From positions 113,656 through 177,655 of the forward strand of contig NZ_JAMOKG010000002.1 in NCBI RefSeq assembly GCF_023656565.1: DNA of 64,000 nt, in the 5' to 3' direction. This DNA comes from Flavobacterium tyrosinilyticum. GTDB lineage: Bacteria; Bacteroidota; Bacteroidia; Flavobacteriales; Flavobacteriaceae. The position numbers were made by a program, and so were the translations under genes. Position 1 is the first letter of the stretch, and each line of letters opens with the position of its first letter. The notes beneath the pieces are model-generated. The model was not told the origin of the DNA and made no database searches. It saw only the letters and a program-made list of their open reading frames with translations. Below, one piece after another: positions 33,340 through 41,516 of this stretch.

Positions 33340-33562
33340 AGCAAAGGTCGCAAAGAATTACGCAAAGAGCGCTAAGATTTTTTTGCCACAGATTAAAAAG
33401 GATTAAAAAGATTTTATTTCACGCAGATTTTACAGATTTAAGCAGATAATTAGTTATCTCTGGTTTAAAATTAAATCTGCCTAAATCTTTAAAATCTGCG
33501 TGAAAAATTATTTAGATAAAGATTGGAAAAATCGTTTTAATCCTTTTTAATCTGTGGCGAAA
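33340..33562. repeat. nested inverted repeats of CACGCAGATTT and CCACAGATTAAA words
   Basis: The outer pair TTGCCACAGATTAAAAAGGAT with ATCCTTTTTAATCTGTGGCG encloses the inner pair TTTCACGCAGATTTTACAGA with AAAATCTGCGTGAAA. A CGCAAAGAGCGCTAAG word precedes them. The element fills the space between convergent genes. Relatives occur at 34809-34990, 37111-37207, 38580-38668, 41688-41770 and 46727-46905. Confidence 0.85.
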
Positions 33563-33565
33563 TAA

Positions 33566-34726
33566 CTATTTCAAACTAACTTTTTTGCCAGTTTCAGCGG
33601 CTTTATAAATGGCATTAATGATTCTAACGTCTTTAATTCCTTCTTCACCAGTAATATGATTTGGGAGTTTTTGGTTTACTAAAATCACTTTACAAATTTC
33701 ATCCATTTGGGTTTGCTGTTGGTTTATCACAGGAAAATTAAATGGTTTTCCATCAGATCTTTTGCCTACAAATGGGCCATAACTTACAGCAGGACTCATT
33801 TCGAAGAAACCTTCATCTGCGGCAGCGTAAAAACGATCAATTCCAAAACCACACGAACTGCTGCAATTCGCAACGGCACCGCTAGGGAATTCCATTTGCC
33901 AAGTGATATTTTCTTCAACTTGAGAAAACATATTTTTGTTATTGACATGTCCAAATTGTGCAGTAACGGCAATTGGTTCTTCGCCTAAAACATAACGCGA
34001 AACCTGAATGCAATAAATTCCTAAATTAATCAAACAACCGCCGCCGGCCCATTTTTTAGTCAGTCTCCATTCGTTGCGGGCGTTTAGATCAACAGGTTTA
34101 TTTATGTCACGAACATCATAAGTGCTATAACCCAGACCAGTTTCAATATAACGAACTTGTCCCAAGACTTTTTCTTGTCCCAATCGTTTTATTTCTAGAT
34201 GATTTGGTTCGTAATGCAGTCGATATCCCATTGCCAATTGCACATTGTTATCGTTGCAGGCTTTGATCATTTCTTCACAATCTTCAGCAGTAATAGCCAT
34301 TGGTTTTTCGACAATAACATGTTTTCCAGCTTTTGCAGCGCGAACGGTAAATTCTTTGTGCAGTGCATTTGGAGTTACAACGTATACTAAATCAATGTCT
34401 TTGTTTTTTATGATTGAATCGAAGTTTTCGTAGTTGTAAATATTCTTTTCAGGAATATTATATTGTTTCTTCCATTTTTCAGCTTTAGAAGGCGTTCCTG
34501 TGACAATTCCAGTAAGCTGGCAATATTCAGAAACCTGAAGACCTTCAGCTAATAATGAAGCATAGTTTCCTAAACCGCACAAAGCAATATTTAATTTTTT
34601 TCCGGTGTAAGGTTTGTGAACCTTTTCTGTTTCGGTTATAAAAGAAGGAAGCGTAGTCATCACAACCGAAGCACCAACACCAAGTCCAAATTTATTTACA
34701 AAAGAACGTCTTGTGATTTTTTCCAT
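33566..34726 (-). CDS. Gfo/Idh/MocA oxidoreductase with Tat signal
   Basis: A 386-residue Gfo/Idh/MocA dehydrogenase-like protein. The N-terminus TRRSFVNKFGLGVGASVVM is a good twin-arginine signal, so the folded, cofactor-bound enzyme is probably exported. The Rossmann segment NIALCGLGNYASLLAEGL, the conserved KHVIVEKPMAITAEDCEEM carrying the catalytic lysine region, and a substrate domain (GGGCLINLGIYCIQVSRY) follow. Family members oxidise or epimerise sugars or cyclitols with NAD(P). No sugar operon is adjacent. A second, non-exported family member lies at 52171-53133. Confidence 0.9.
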   Translation of the reverse strand: MEKITRRSFVNKFGLGVGASVVMTTLPSFITETEKVHKPYTGKKLNIALCGLGNYASLLAEGLQVSEYCQLTGIVTGTPSKAEKWKKQYNIPEKNIYNYENFDSIIKNKDIDLVYVVTPNALHKEFTVRAAKAGKHVIVEKPMAITAEDCEEMIKACNDNNVQLAMGYRLHYEPNHLEIKRLGQEKVLGQVRYIETGLGYSTYDVRDINKPVDLNARNEWRLTKKWAGGGCLINLGIYCIQVSRYVLGEEPIAVTAQFGHVNNKNMFSQVEENITWQMEFPSGAVANCSSSCGFGIDRFYAAADEGFFEMSPAVSYGPFVGKRSDGKPFNFPVINQQQTQMDEICKVILVNQKLPNHITGEEGIKDVRIINAIYKAAETGKKVSLK

Positions 34727-34808
34727 AAAAATGATTCTTTAAAAATTAAATACTACTTGTATTAGTAAGCTCATTTTGATAAATGTTACATTTGTGTTTT
34801 AAAAATAG

Positions 34809-34990
34809 ATTTAACCGCAAAGAGAGCAAAGAATTACGCAAAGTTCACAAAGATTTTATTTCTCTCGCAGATTTGATTTTAAAATCTGCATAAATATTTT
34901 CATCACAACAAAAATCTGCATTATCTGTGAAATCTGCGTGAGAAAATTTATAAGATAAAGATTTGAAAAAATAATTCGTGAATTCGTGTC
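34809..34990. repeat. CGCAAAGAG / CGCAGATTT repeat spacer upstream of the APC permease
   Basis: Holds ACCGCAAAGAGAGCAAAGAA, then TCTCGCAGATTT and its inverse AAATCTGCGTGAGA, and AATTCGTGAATTCGTG. It forms most of the 386-bp gap between the Tat oxidoreductase and permease genes. The remaining part contains the permease -7 box and no further gene. Confidence 0.75.
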
Positions 34991-35023
34991 GAAAAAAAAC
35001 GCCAGAAAAACAAAATGGTTTTA

Positions 35024-35031
35024 TATATTTG
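35024..35031 (+). promoter_or_regulatory. -7 box (TATATTTG) upstream of the APC permease
   Basis: TATATTTG fits TAnnTTTG and lies 82 bp before the ATG at 35113, supporting that start over a longer upstream reading. Confidence 0.5.
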
Positions 35032-35112
35032 AAATCAGGATATTTTTTGCATTATTTGCAAAATAAAACCAGAACAACTGAATTAAATCAATTAATAATA
35101 GCAAAAACATAT

Positions 35113-37047
35113 ATGGCATTTTCAAGTTTATTCCGAAAAAAAACAGTGCAGGATATTCTGAAACAGGTTGCAAAAAATGAGGCAGATGGACATGGAGCAT
35201 TAGGAAAGCACCTTACAACCAAAGATTTAACTGCTTTCGGAATTGCTGCAATTGTGGGTGCGGGGATTTTCAGCACCATCGGAAAAGCAAGTGCAGATGG
35301 AGGACCAGCCGTAATATTTTTGTTCCTTTTTACAGCTCTTGCCTGTAGTTTTGCAGCTTTTGCTTATGCCGAATTTGCATCAATGGTTCCCGTTTCTGGA
35401 AGTGCTTACACGTATTCGTATGTGGCTTTTGGAGAGTTAATTGCCTGGATTATCGGATGGGCTTTAATCATGGAATATGCCGTCGGAAACATAACCGTGG
35501 CCATATCGTGGAGTGATTATTTTACAGGACTTCTCCAGAGTGGCGGCATTCATTTACCGCAATGGATTCAGATGGATTACTTAACCGCTTCAAACGGATA
35601 TAATGATGCTGAAGCTTTAATGCGCGGCGGAAAATCATTCGAAAATTTAAGTACAGCTTTACAGCAAGCGCACACCGCTTGGACAACGGCACCTACATTA
35701 GGATCATTTCATTTTGTTACCGATATTCCAGCTTTATTCATTATTATTTTGATTACTGCTTTGGTTTACAGAGGAATGAAAGAATCTCGTAATGCGAGTA
35801 ATTTAATGGTGGTTGTAAAACTTTGTGTAGTTCTGTTGGTTATCGCTGTAGGTGTATTTTATGTAGATACAGCAAACTGGGATCCTTTTGCTCCAAATGG
35901 AGTTGGAGGGGTTTTAAAAGGAGTATCTGCAGTTTTCTTTGCTTATATTGGTTTTGATGCTATTTCGACAACCGCAGAAGAATGTAAAAATCCGCAACGT
36001 GATTTACCACGCGGAATGATGTGGGCGATTATTATTTGCACCATTCTTTATATTGCAATTGCCTTGGTTTTAACCGGAATGGTAAAATATCACGAATTAA
36101 ATGTTGGAGATCCTTTAGCATTTGTTTTCGATAAATTAGACTTAAAATGGATGTCAGGAATTATTGCCGTAAGTGCAGTTGTGGCAATGGCGAGCGTTTT
36201 ATTGGTTTTCCAAATGGGACAGCCTCGTATTTGGATGAGCATGAGTCGCGATGGGTTATTGCCAAAGAAATTCTCAACCGTTCACCCAAAATTCAAAACA
36301 CCTTCTTTTGCAACTATTGTAACAGGATTTGTGGTTGCAATTCCGGCTTTGTTTTTGAATCTGACAATGGTAACTGATTTATGCAGTATCGGGACTTTAT
36401 TTGCCTTTGTGTTAGTTTGTGCTGGAGTTTTGGTTTTACAAAACAAACCTGAAATTCCAAGAGGAAAATTCAAAACGCCTTATATTAATTCAAAATTTAT
36501 TCTGCCAGTTTTAATGATCGCTGGATTGTATTATGCTTTTGCTTTCAACAATAAAGCAACAATGGCATTTATCAATAACGATCCCCAGATTTATGATGCA
36601 ACATCAATTGTAACTTCTTTAGATAAATCAGAATCAGAGCAGGTTTTTAAATATTTAGAAAGTATTGAAGCAAACAATAAAACCGCTGAAACATCAGATT
36701 TAGAGCATTTATTAGGACAATATCAAGATGATGAAGCTAAATATGCTGAAGTGGTAAAAGGATTGCCAATTGCAGATTCTGCTAAATATGAGTCAGGTTT
36801 CAGTTTATTCAAACACAAAATCCCAATGTGGATATTCCTATTCGTTTTGGTTGGATTAGCTGTTTGGGCTTTCAGAAAAAATCTGTCTTTAATTCCACTT
36901 TTAGGATTAATCTGCTGTTTGTATATGATGGCCGAATTAAGCGTTTGGAACTGGATTTATTTTACAATCTGGCTAATAATCGGGTTGCTGATTTACTTTA
37001 CATACAGTAGAAAAAACAGTAAGCTGAATACTGAAAATATAGGTTAA
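35113..37047 (+). CDS. APC-superfamily amino acid permease (CAT-like) with long loops
   Basis: A 644-residue permease with 12-14 membrane segments. LTAFGIAAIVGAGIFSTIGKAS (TM1 region) and the E-rich GFDAISTTAEECKNPQRDLP near residue 285 are hallmarks of the cationic amino acid transporter branch of the APC superfamily. The ATG at 35113 (MAFSSLFRKKTVQD) is chosen because the upstream extension runs into repeat DNA and promoter. Two polar insertions are unusual: about 60 residues between early segments (LPQWIQMDYLTASNG...) and about 85 residues near 485-570, rich in Glu, Asp and Lys. Substrate unknown. It has its own terminator. Confidence 0.9.
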   Translation: MAFSSLFRKKTVQDILKQVAKNEADGHGALGKHLTTKDLTAFGIAAIVGAGIFSTIGKASADGGPAVIFLFLFTALACSFAAFAYAEFASMVPVSGSAYTYSYVAFGELIAWIIGWALIMEYAVGNITVAISWSDYFTGLLQSGGIHLPQWIQMDYLTASNGYNDAEALMRGGKSFENLSTALQQAHTAWTTAPTLGSFHFVTDIPALFIIILITALVYRGMKESRNASNLMVVVKLCVVLLVIAVGVFYVDTANWDPFAPNGVGGVLKGVSAVFFAYIGFDAISTTAEECKNPQRDLPRGMMWAIIICTILYIAIALVLTGMVKYHELNVGDPLAFVFDKLDLKWMSGIIAVSAVVAMASVLLVFQMGQPRIWMSMSRDGLLPKKFSTVHPKFKTPSFATIVTGFVVAIPALFLNLTMVTDLCSIGTLFAFVLVCAGVLVLQNKPEIPRGKFKTPYINSKFILPVLMIAGLYYAFAFNNKATMAFINNDPQIYDATSIVTSLDKSESEQVFKYLESIEANNKTAETSDLEHLLGQYQDDEAKYAEVVKGLPIADSAKYESGFSLFKHKIPMWIFLFVLVGLAVWAFRKNLSLIPLLGLICCLYMMAELSVWNWIYFTIWLIIGLLIYFTYSRKNSKLNTENIG

Positions 37048-37066
37048 AAGTAAAATTATATACTAC

Positions 37067-37100
37067 AAAAAGCCGTTCTGAGTACTTCAGAGCGGCTTTT
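37067..37100 (+). terminator. terminator after the APC permease
   Basis: AAAAGCCGTTCTGA and TTCAGAGCGGCTTTT form a stem of about 14 bp with a 4-nt loop, ending in T4. Confidence 0.85.
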
Positions 37101-37110
37101 CTGTATGGTA

Positions 37111-37207
37111 AAATATTTCACGCAGATTTAAAATGATTAGAGCAGATTTCTATTAAAATTTTTATCTGCATTTATCTGCTTAAATCATTTTAAATCTGCG
37201 TGAAATA
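37111..37207. repeat. inverted repeat of TTTCACGCAGATTTAAAATGATT words
   Basis: The left arm begins TTTCACGCAGATTTAAAATG and the right arm is AATCATTTTAAATCTGCGTGA; the AGCAGAT/ATCTGCT word is also paired. It lies between the permease and DUF695-like genes. The remaining bases to the next start are AT-rich and I see nothing else. Confidence 0.85.
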
Positions 37208-37338
37208 AAATTTGGATTTAACTTCTTTACTTTCAATATGTTTTATGTTTTAAATATTTTATAAAAATATTCTTATGTTTTAAAAACACTTTTCCTTAAG
37301 TTTGTTTTCAGTAAAATTTTAAATTTAATTAGTAATAC

Positions 37339-38433
37339 ATGGGTTTTCTTGATAAAATATTGGGCAAGAAAGAGGCTTCAATACAATCTAATACCGATTT
37401 CTGGAATTGGTTTTTAAAAAATGAAAAAGAGTTTTTTGCAATCGTTAAAAACAGACAAAATATACACCAAGGTTTTTTTGAAAAATTGGCTCCAAAACTG
37501 GATGAAATTCACAACGGGATTTATTTTCTAACAGGAATGTTGGATGATAATACAGTAGAATTAATCTTAACGCCAGACGGAGCAGTTAGAAATATTTATG
37601 CAATTGAAGAATTGGTAAACGCAGCTCCTCAAATTAAAGGTTGGAAAATTACGGCATTAAAACCAGCATCAGACATTCAGGATATTGGTATTGATTATGA
37701 AGGATTCCAATTTAATAAGGACAATCTAAAATTTTATCCAAACATTCATGACGGATATCCAGATGAAATTGACTTAACCGTTATTTACGATGATTTTGTA
37801 GAAGAAAAAAAACAAGTAATAACCAACGGTGTTTATATTTTCTTAGACAATTATTTAGGAGAACTGCATTCTGTTACTTTGATTGATAACATGAAAATAG
37901 ACGGTCCAAATAGTATTTCAGAAGAATTAATTCCGATCGAAAAATTAAAAGATTATTTGATCTGGAGAGAAAAAGAATTTGTAGAAAAATACGAAGGCAC
38001 AAGACATAATACCGAAAATGATAACTATTCAGGTTTTGAAGCAACTGCAAAAGATGGAAGTGGCATTATCGGATTAATGAACACGGATCTTTTGCAATGG
38101 GATAAAAAAGCATCGCATCCGTGGGTATTTATTATTACCATTCTTTTTGATGGAAGCAATAATAACGGAATGCCGGATAAAGAAACTTATGAGTTATTAA
38201 ACGAAATAGAAGATGAAGTTGTATTGGATCTTAAAGATCTGGAAGGGTATTTAAATGTAGGAAGGGAAACACTGGCTAACAGAAGGGAAATATTTTTTGC
38301 CTGTAAAGACTTTAGAAAGCCAACAAAAGTAGCAGATGAATTAATTAAAAAACACGCTGGTTCATTCGAAATAAGTTACGAAATCTACAAAGACAAATAC
38401 TGGCAAACGTTTAGACATTACGAGCCAAGATAA
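37339..38433 (+). CDS. DUF695-like domain protein
   Basis: A 364-residue soluble acidic protein. The C-terminal 130 residues (HPWVFIITILFDGSNNNGMP, then ELLNEIEDEVVLDL, YLNVGRETLANRREIFFACK) match the DUF695 pattern. The N-terminal 230 residues have no family I recognise; they contain WNWFLKNEKEFFAIVKN and a beta-rich middle. It is monocistronic and bounded by terminators on both sides. Function unknown; related proteins are scattered orphans. Confidence 0.8.
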   Translation: MGFLDKILGKKEASIQSNTDFWNWFLKNEKEFFAIVKNRQNIHQGFFEKLAPKLDEIHNGIYFLTGMLDDNTVELILTPDGAVRNIYAIEELVNAAPQIKGWKITALKPASDIQDIGIDYEGFQFNKDNLKFYPNIHDGYPDEIDLTVIYDDFVEEKKQVITNGVYIFLDNYLGELHSVTLIDNMKIDGPNSISEELIPIEKLKDYLIWREKEFVEKYEGTRHNTENDNYSGFEATAKDGSGIIGLMNTDLLQWDKKASHPWVFIITILFDGSNNNGMPDKETYELLNEIEDEVVLDLKDLEGYLNVGRETLANRREIFFACKDFRKPTKVADELIKKHAGSFEISYEIYKDKYWQTFRHYEPR

Positions 38434-38439
38434 AGTGCA

Positions 38440-38477
38440 AAAAGCCGTTTTGAGACTATTCAAAACGGCTTTTTTTC
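38440..38477 (+). terminator. terminator after the DUF695-like gene
   Basis: AAAGCCGTTTTGA and TCAAAACGGCTTT pair with a short loop (GACTAT), followed by a T-run. Confidence 0.88.
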
Positions 38478-38483
38478 GATAAA

Positions 38484-38516
38484 AAAATCCGCTTAGAGAA
38501 AACCTCCAGCGGATTC
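38484..38516 (-). terminator. candidate terminator for the methionine gamma-lyase-like gene
   Basis: On the minus strand AATCCGC and GCGGATT pair around a 16-nt loop, followed by a T-run. It is about 155 bp past the stop codon, so read-through across the intervening repeat is assumed. Confidence 0.5.
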
Positions 38517-38579
38517 AAACAATCTAATAAAAAATGTGCAAATTTATTTATAGAGTAATGTTTGCCTTTATTGCGAGTA

Positions 38580-38668
38580 ATTTTCTCGCGCAGATTTTGC
38601 AGATTAACAGCTCCTTTTTATAACCCTATTAATAAATCGGCAAAATCAGCCAAATCTGCGAGAGAAAA
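38580..38668. repeat. inverted repeat of TCTCGCGCAGATTTTGCAGATT words
   Basis: TTTTCTCGCGCAGATTTTGC is answered by AATCTGCGAGAGAAAAA. It belongs to the CGCAGATTT family and sits just past the stop of the lyase-like gene. Confidence 0.8.
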
Positions 38669-38671
38669 AGC

Positions 38672-39916
38672 TTAGCGAATCTCTGTGAAAACTTCTTTGT
38701 GAATCTCTGCGGAATTTAAAACTCCAACATCAACCATACATTGTTTCATCATTTCGTAAGTACGATCAATATCATTATCCAATCCAATAGAAAAGCGAAT
38801 CAGCCCGTCTGTTAATCCCATTTCTTTCTGCTCTTCTAACGGAATTTCACTAGAAGTTGAAGTTCCCGGCGCGCTAAACAACGTTTTATAAAAACCTAAA
38901 CTTACTGCTAAATACCCAAGGTTTCGTTCCTGCATCAATTCCATTAATTCATTGGCTTTTACCAAAGTTCCAACATCAATCGTTAGCATTCCGCCAAAAC
39001 CATATTCGGGATTAATCATCGTTTTGTACAATTCATGACTCGGGTGACTTTTCAATCCTGGATAAACCGTTTTTAAACCGTCTTTTTCAAACTGATCCGC
39101 CAAATAATGTGCATTATGACTATGCTGTTTAATTCTAATATGAAGTGTTCTCAAATTTTTCATTACACTTGCAGAACGCAAACTATCCATTGTTGGCCCT
39201 AAAAGCATACTTGCGCCAGAATTTACATTCTTCAGCGAATTAATAAATTCTTTAGACGCACAAGTCACACCGCCAACGGTATCACTGCTTCCGTTAATGT
39301 ATTTCGTCAAACTATGAATTACAATATCGGCGCCCAATTTTGCAGGAGAAACCGATAATGGCGAAAATGTATTATCTACAACCAATTTCAAATTGTGCTT
39401 TTTGGCAATTTTAGCCAATCCAGCAATATCAGCAACTTCCAGAAGTGGATTACTAACCGTTTCGCAATACAAAACTTTCGTTTTCGGCGTAATCGCAGCT
39501 TCTACAATATCCAATTTTGTAATGTCTACAAAGCTTGTTTCAATCCCGAATCTTGGCGTAAAGTTTTTTAAGAAAGCATAAGTGCCGCCATAAATCGTTC
39601 GGCTCGAAACGATGTGATCGCCCGCACCGCATAATTGCAATAGAGTAGGAGTAATCGCTCCCATTCCCGAAGCCGAAACATTTGCTGTTTCCGTTCCTTC
39701 CATCGCCGCCAAAGCCTGATCCAAATACAAATTACTTGGCGATGAATGGCGCGAATACAAGTAACAGCCTTCCATGTTTCCCTCGAAAGTATCAAACATA
39801 GTTTTAGCTGAAAGAAAAGTATAAGTAGAAGAATCAGAAATGGACGGATTCACACCGCCAAATTCCCCAAAATATTGCAAATCCTGAATTTTATCTGCTG
39901 GGTTAAAATCGTTCAT
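38672..39916 (-). CDS. PLP-dependent Cys/Met metabolism enzyme (methionine gamma-lyase-like)
   Basis: A 414-residue trans-sulfuration family enzyme. SLTKYINGSSDTVGGV near residue 207 contains the PLP lysine. ETVSNPLLEVADIAGLA and VVDNTFSPL place the cofactor-binding aspartate. YSRHSSPSNLYLDQALAAMEG replaces the usual NPT motif with SPS, a feature I associate with a Bacteroidota subgroup. Likely chemistry is gamma-elimination of methionine (methanethiol, ammonia, 2-oxobutyrate). Cystathionine lyase or synthase activity is possible. An Lrp/AsnC regulator is encoded divergently 409 bp away, a common arrangement for amino-acid-inducible lyases. Confidence 0.88.
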   Translation of the reverse strand: MNDFNPADKIQDLQYFGEFGGVNPSISDSSTYTFLSAKTMFDTFEGNMEGCYLYSRHSSPSNLYLDQALAAMEGTETANVSASGMGAITPTLLQLCGAGDHIVSSRTIYGGTYAFLKNFTPRFGIETSFVDITKLDIVEAAITPKTKVLYCETVSNPLLEVADIAGLAKIAKKHNLKLVVDNTFSPLSVSPAKLGADIVIHSLTKYINGSSDTVGGVTCASKEFINSLKNVNSGASMLLGPTMDSLRSASVMKNLRTLHIRIKQHSHNAHYLADQFEKDGLKTVYPGLKSHPSHELYKTMINPEYGFGGMLTIDVGTLVKANELMELMQERNLGYLAVSLGFYKTLFSAPGTSTSSEIPLEEQKEMGLTDGLIRFSIGLDNDIDRTYEMMKQCMVDVGVLNSAEIHKEVFTEIR

Positions 39917-39939
39917 ATAGATAGTTTTTGTTTGTTTTG

Positions 39940-39992
39940 TTTCAAGTTTCAGGTTTCAAGTTCCAGCAACCTGAAACTGTAAACCTGAAACT
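39940..39992. repeat. self-similar palindrome built on GTTTCAAG / CTGAAAC
   Basis: TTTCAAGTTTCAGGTTTCAA is followed by its inverse (CCTGAAACTGTAAACCTGAAAC). Short and private to this spacer, it lies in the intergenic region between the lyase-like and regulator genes. Confidence 0.7.
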
Positions 39993-40000
39993 AATTTTTA

Positions 40001-40149
40001 AGAGCTATTCCTGCTATCCGTTTCAAGTCCTCATAAAAAAGTCAAAGTTTCTAATGTTCTAAAAAGAGCTTCCGTTGGTCGCTTTTTTAGAACAAGAAAC
40101 TTATGCCTTTTTTACTCCGGGCTTTCCACTTCTATCAGGGCTAGGGCAC
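40001..40149. repeat. variable-core hairpin element, copy at 40.0 kb
   Basis: In reverse orientation the ends read GTGCCCTAGCCCTGATAGAAG and GGATAGCAGGAATAGCT, matching the copy at 29.2 kb. The core is a different, longer hairpin: GTTTCT...GTTCTAAAAAGAGC (40047-40069) pairs with GCTTTTTTAGAAC...AGAAAC (40081-40100), with one bulge. Confidence 0.82.
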
Positions 40150-40263
40150 TCATTCTCAAAAGAAATTCCATCCAAAATAAGATCTAATAAGAAAATTAAT
40201 CAACTATAAAATAAATAATTAGATTTTAAAACTATAAATATAGATTTTTAATGATTTTTAATC

Positions 40264-40271
40264 TAAATTTG
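40264..40271 (+). promoter_or_regulatory. -7 box (TAAATTTG) upstream of the Lrp/AsnC gene
   Basis: TAAATTTG fits TAnnTTTG, 54 bp before the ATG. The surrounding sequence is AT-rich with repeated TAGATTTT/TTTAATC words that could be regulator sites. Confidence 0.5.
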
Positions 40272-40325
40272 AAATAATAATACCCAATCAATAGATTTTC
40301 TTTCATCTTCTAAAAACAAACAAAA

Positions 40326-40784
40326 ATGACTTTAGACGCTACAGATAAAAAACTGCTGGTTTTGCTTCAAACCGACAGTAAAAAAACAACCAAAGAATTA
40401 TCCTTAAAATTGGATCTTTCTGTTACAGCGGTATATGAAAGAATTAAAAAATTAGAACGCGAAGGAGTAATTAAAAACTATGTCGCCTTAGTCGATAAAT
40501 CCAAAATTGAGAAAGGTTTTGTAGTTTTCTGTCACCTAAAATTGATTCAGCATACCAAAGAATTCCTGACCAAATTCGAAAGTGAAGTCATCAAACTCAA
40601 CGAAGTTTTAGAATGCCATCACGTAAGTGGCGATTACGATTATATTCTGAAAGTTCTAGTGAAGGATATGGAAGCCTACCGGGAATTTTTGGTTACAAAA
40701 CTCACAAGTTTACAGCATATTGGAAGCACGCAAAGTATGTTTATGATTAGCGAAGTGAAGAACTCAACGGTAATTTCTTTTTGA
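40326..40784 (+). CDS. Lrp/AsnC-family regulator
   Basis: A 152-residue Lrp/AsnC protein. The N-terminal helix-turn-helix (KKTTKELSLKLDLSVTAVYERIKKLEREGVI) lies at about residues 18-48 and the C-terminal RAM ligand-binding domain contains ECHHVSGDYDYILKV near 105. Such regulators form octamers that respond to amino acids. Divergence from the methionine gamma-lyase-like gene makes that gene, and itself, the likely targets. The effector is not readable from sequence. Confidence 0.93.
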   Translation: MTLDATDKKLLVLLQTDSKKTTKELSLKLDLSVTAVYERIKKLEREGVIKNYVALVDKSKIEKGFVVFCHLKLIQHTKEFLTKFESEVIKLNEVLECHHVSGDYDYILKVLVKDMEAYREFLVTKLTSLQHIGSTQSMFMISEVKNSTVISF

Positions 40785-40820
40785 GATACTGAGGTTCTAA
40801 GATTCTAAGATTTTTCGTAG

Positions 40821-40840
40821 AGACGCACTGCAGTGCGTCT
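40821..40840. repeat. 20-bp perfect palindrome AGACGCACTGCAGTGCGTCT
   Basis: A perfect 20-bp palindrome preceded by GTAG and followed by AAC. A second copy with one changed base at its centre lies at 41517-41536. Confidence 0.88.
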
Positions 40841-40924
40841 AACATTACGTTAAATACACAAACGGAAAACATTAACAAAATTCAAAGCTAAAAAAACTTA
40901 AATTTGAGTTTAAATACAAACGAA

Positions 40925-41170
40925 ATGGAAACGAAAGAATTAAGACGTAAGCTTATCAAAGATTTTGGAAAGTTCATAGACGACGATTCAAAATTAGAAA
41001 TCTTAGAAAGCGTTTTTGATGCCATAAGTCATGATGAGAAAGAGTCAGTTATTCCCGGTTCGCATTACAATTTAGTTGCCGAACAAAGAGAAAAATATCT
41101 TTCAGGTGAAATAGAGGCGAGTTCGTGGGAAGAAACAGAGAAACGTTTGAATGCAAAATATGGTTTTTAA
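40925..41170 (+). CDS. antitoxin-like protein (addiction-module component family)
   Basis: An 81-residue acidic protein starting METKELRRKLIKDFGKFID. The upstream in-frame start is a TTG, so the ATG is preferred. The C-terminal AEQREKYLSGEIEASSWEETEKRL has the EKYLSGE-x-x-S/T-W-E pattern of antitoxins paired with RelE/ParE toxins. The toxin frame overlaps its last codons (ATG at 41160) but is broken. It may persist as an orphan antitoxin or repressor. Confidence 0.82.
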   Translation: METKELRRKLIKDFGKFIDDDSKLEILESVFDAISHDEKESVIPGSHYNLVAEQREKYLSGEIEASSWEETEKRLNAKYGF

Positions 41171-41450
41171 AATTACAATTTTACCATTAGCAGAAAAAAT
41201 ATATTGAAGAGTCTATTGAATTTTACGAAAGCAGAAGCAGAGGTTTAGGAAAGCAATTTCTAACTTATTTAAAATCTTATCTCAAAGTTTAAAAACAAAT
41301 CCAGAATTATTTGAAATTAAAAAGTAACCAGGTTATAGAGAAATGACTTTGGTTAAATTTCCATTTGTTATTATTTATGAAATTATTGGAGTCGAAATAA
41401 TTATTTATTCAATATTTCATACTTCAAGAAATCCAGAAAGAAAACCTTAG
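41160..41450 (+). pseudogene. decayed RelE/ParE-type toxin
   Basis: From ATG 41160 the frame reads MVFKITILPLAEK, then stops at TGA after an extra A in an A-run (41193-41198). Shifted by one base the protein resumes as IEESIEFYESRSRGLGKQF...LKSYLKV, then breaks again at 41288-41292 (one base missing). A TAA at 41325-41327 interrupts the third segment, which continues PGYREMTLVKFPFVIIYEI and ends in HTSRNPERKP before TAG 41448. The order of parts is that of a RelE/ParE toxin. Two frameshifts and one nonsense change make a functional product unlikely. Confidence 0.85.
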
Positions 41451-41457
41451 TAAAGAG

Positions 41458-41505
41458 GGACAAAGTTACAGAGAGACAAAGTTACAGAGAGACAAAGTTT
41501 CAAAG
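41458..41505. repeat. tandem ACAAAGTTACAGAGAG words
   Basis: A 16-bp unit (GACAAAGTTACAGAGA) is repeated two to three times just after the toxin pseudogene. No gene is seen here. Confidence 0.75.
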
Positions 41506-41516
41506 GTTTTCTGTAG

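Noticed and set aside
34978..35112. N-terminal extension of the APC permease
   Set aside because: The segment covers repeat DNA and a -7 box; the ATG at 35113 gives the normal protein start.
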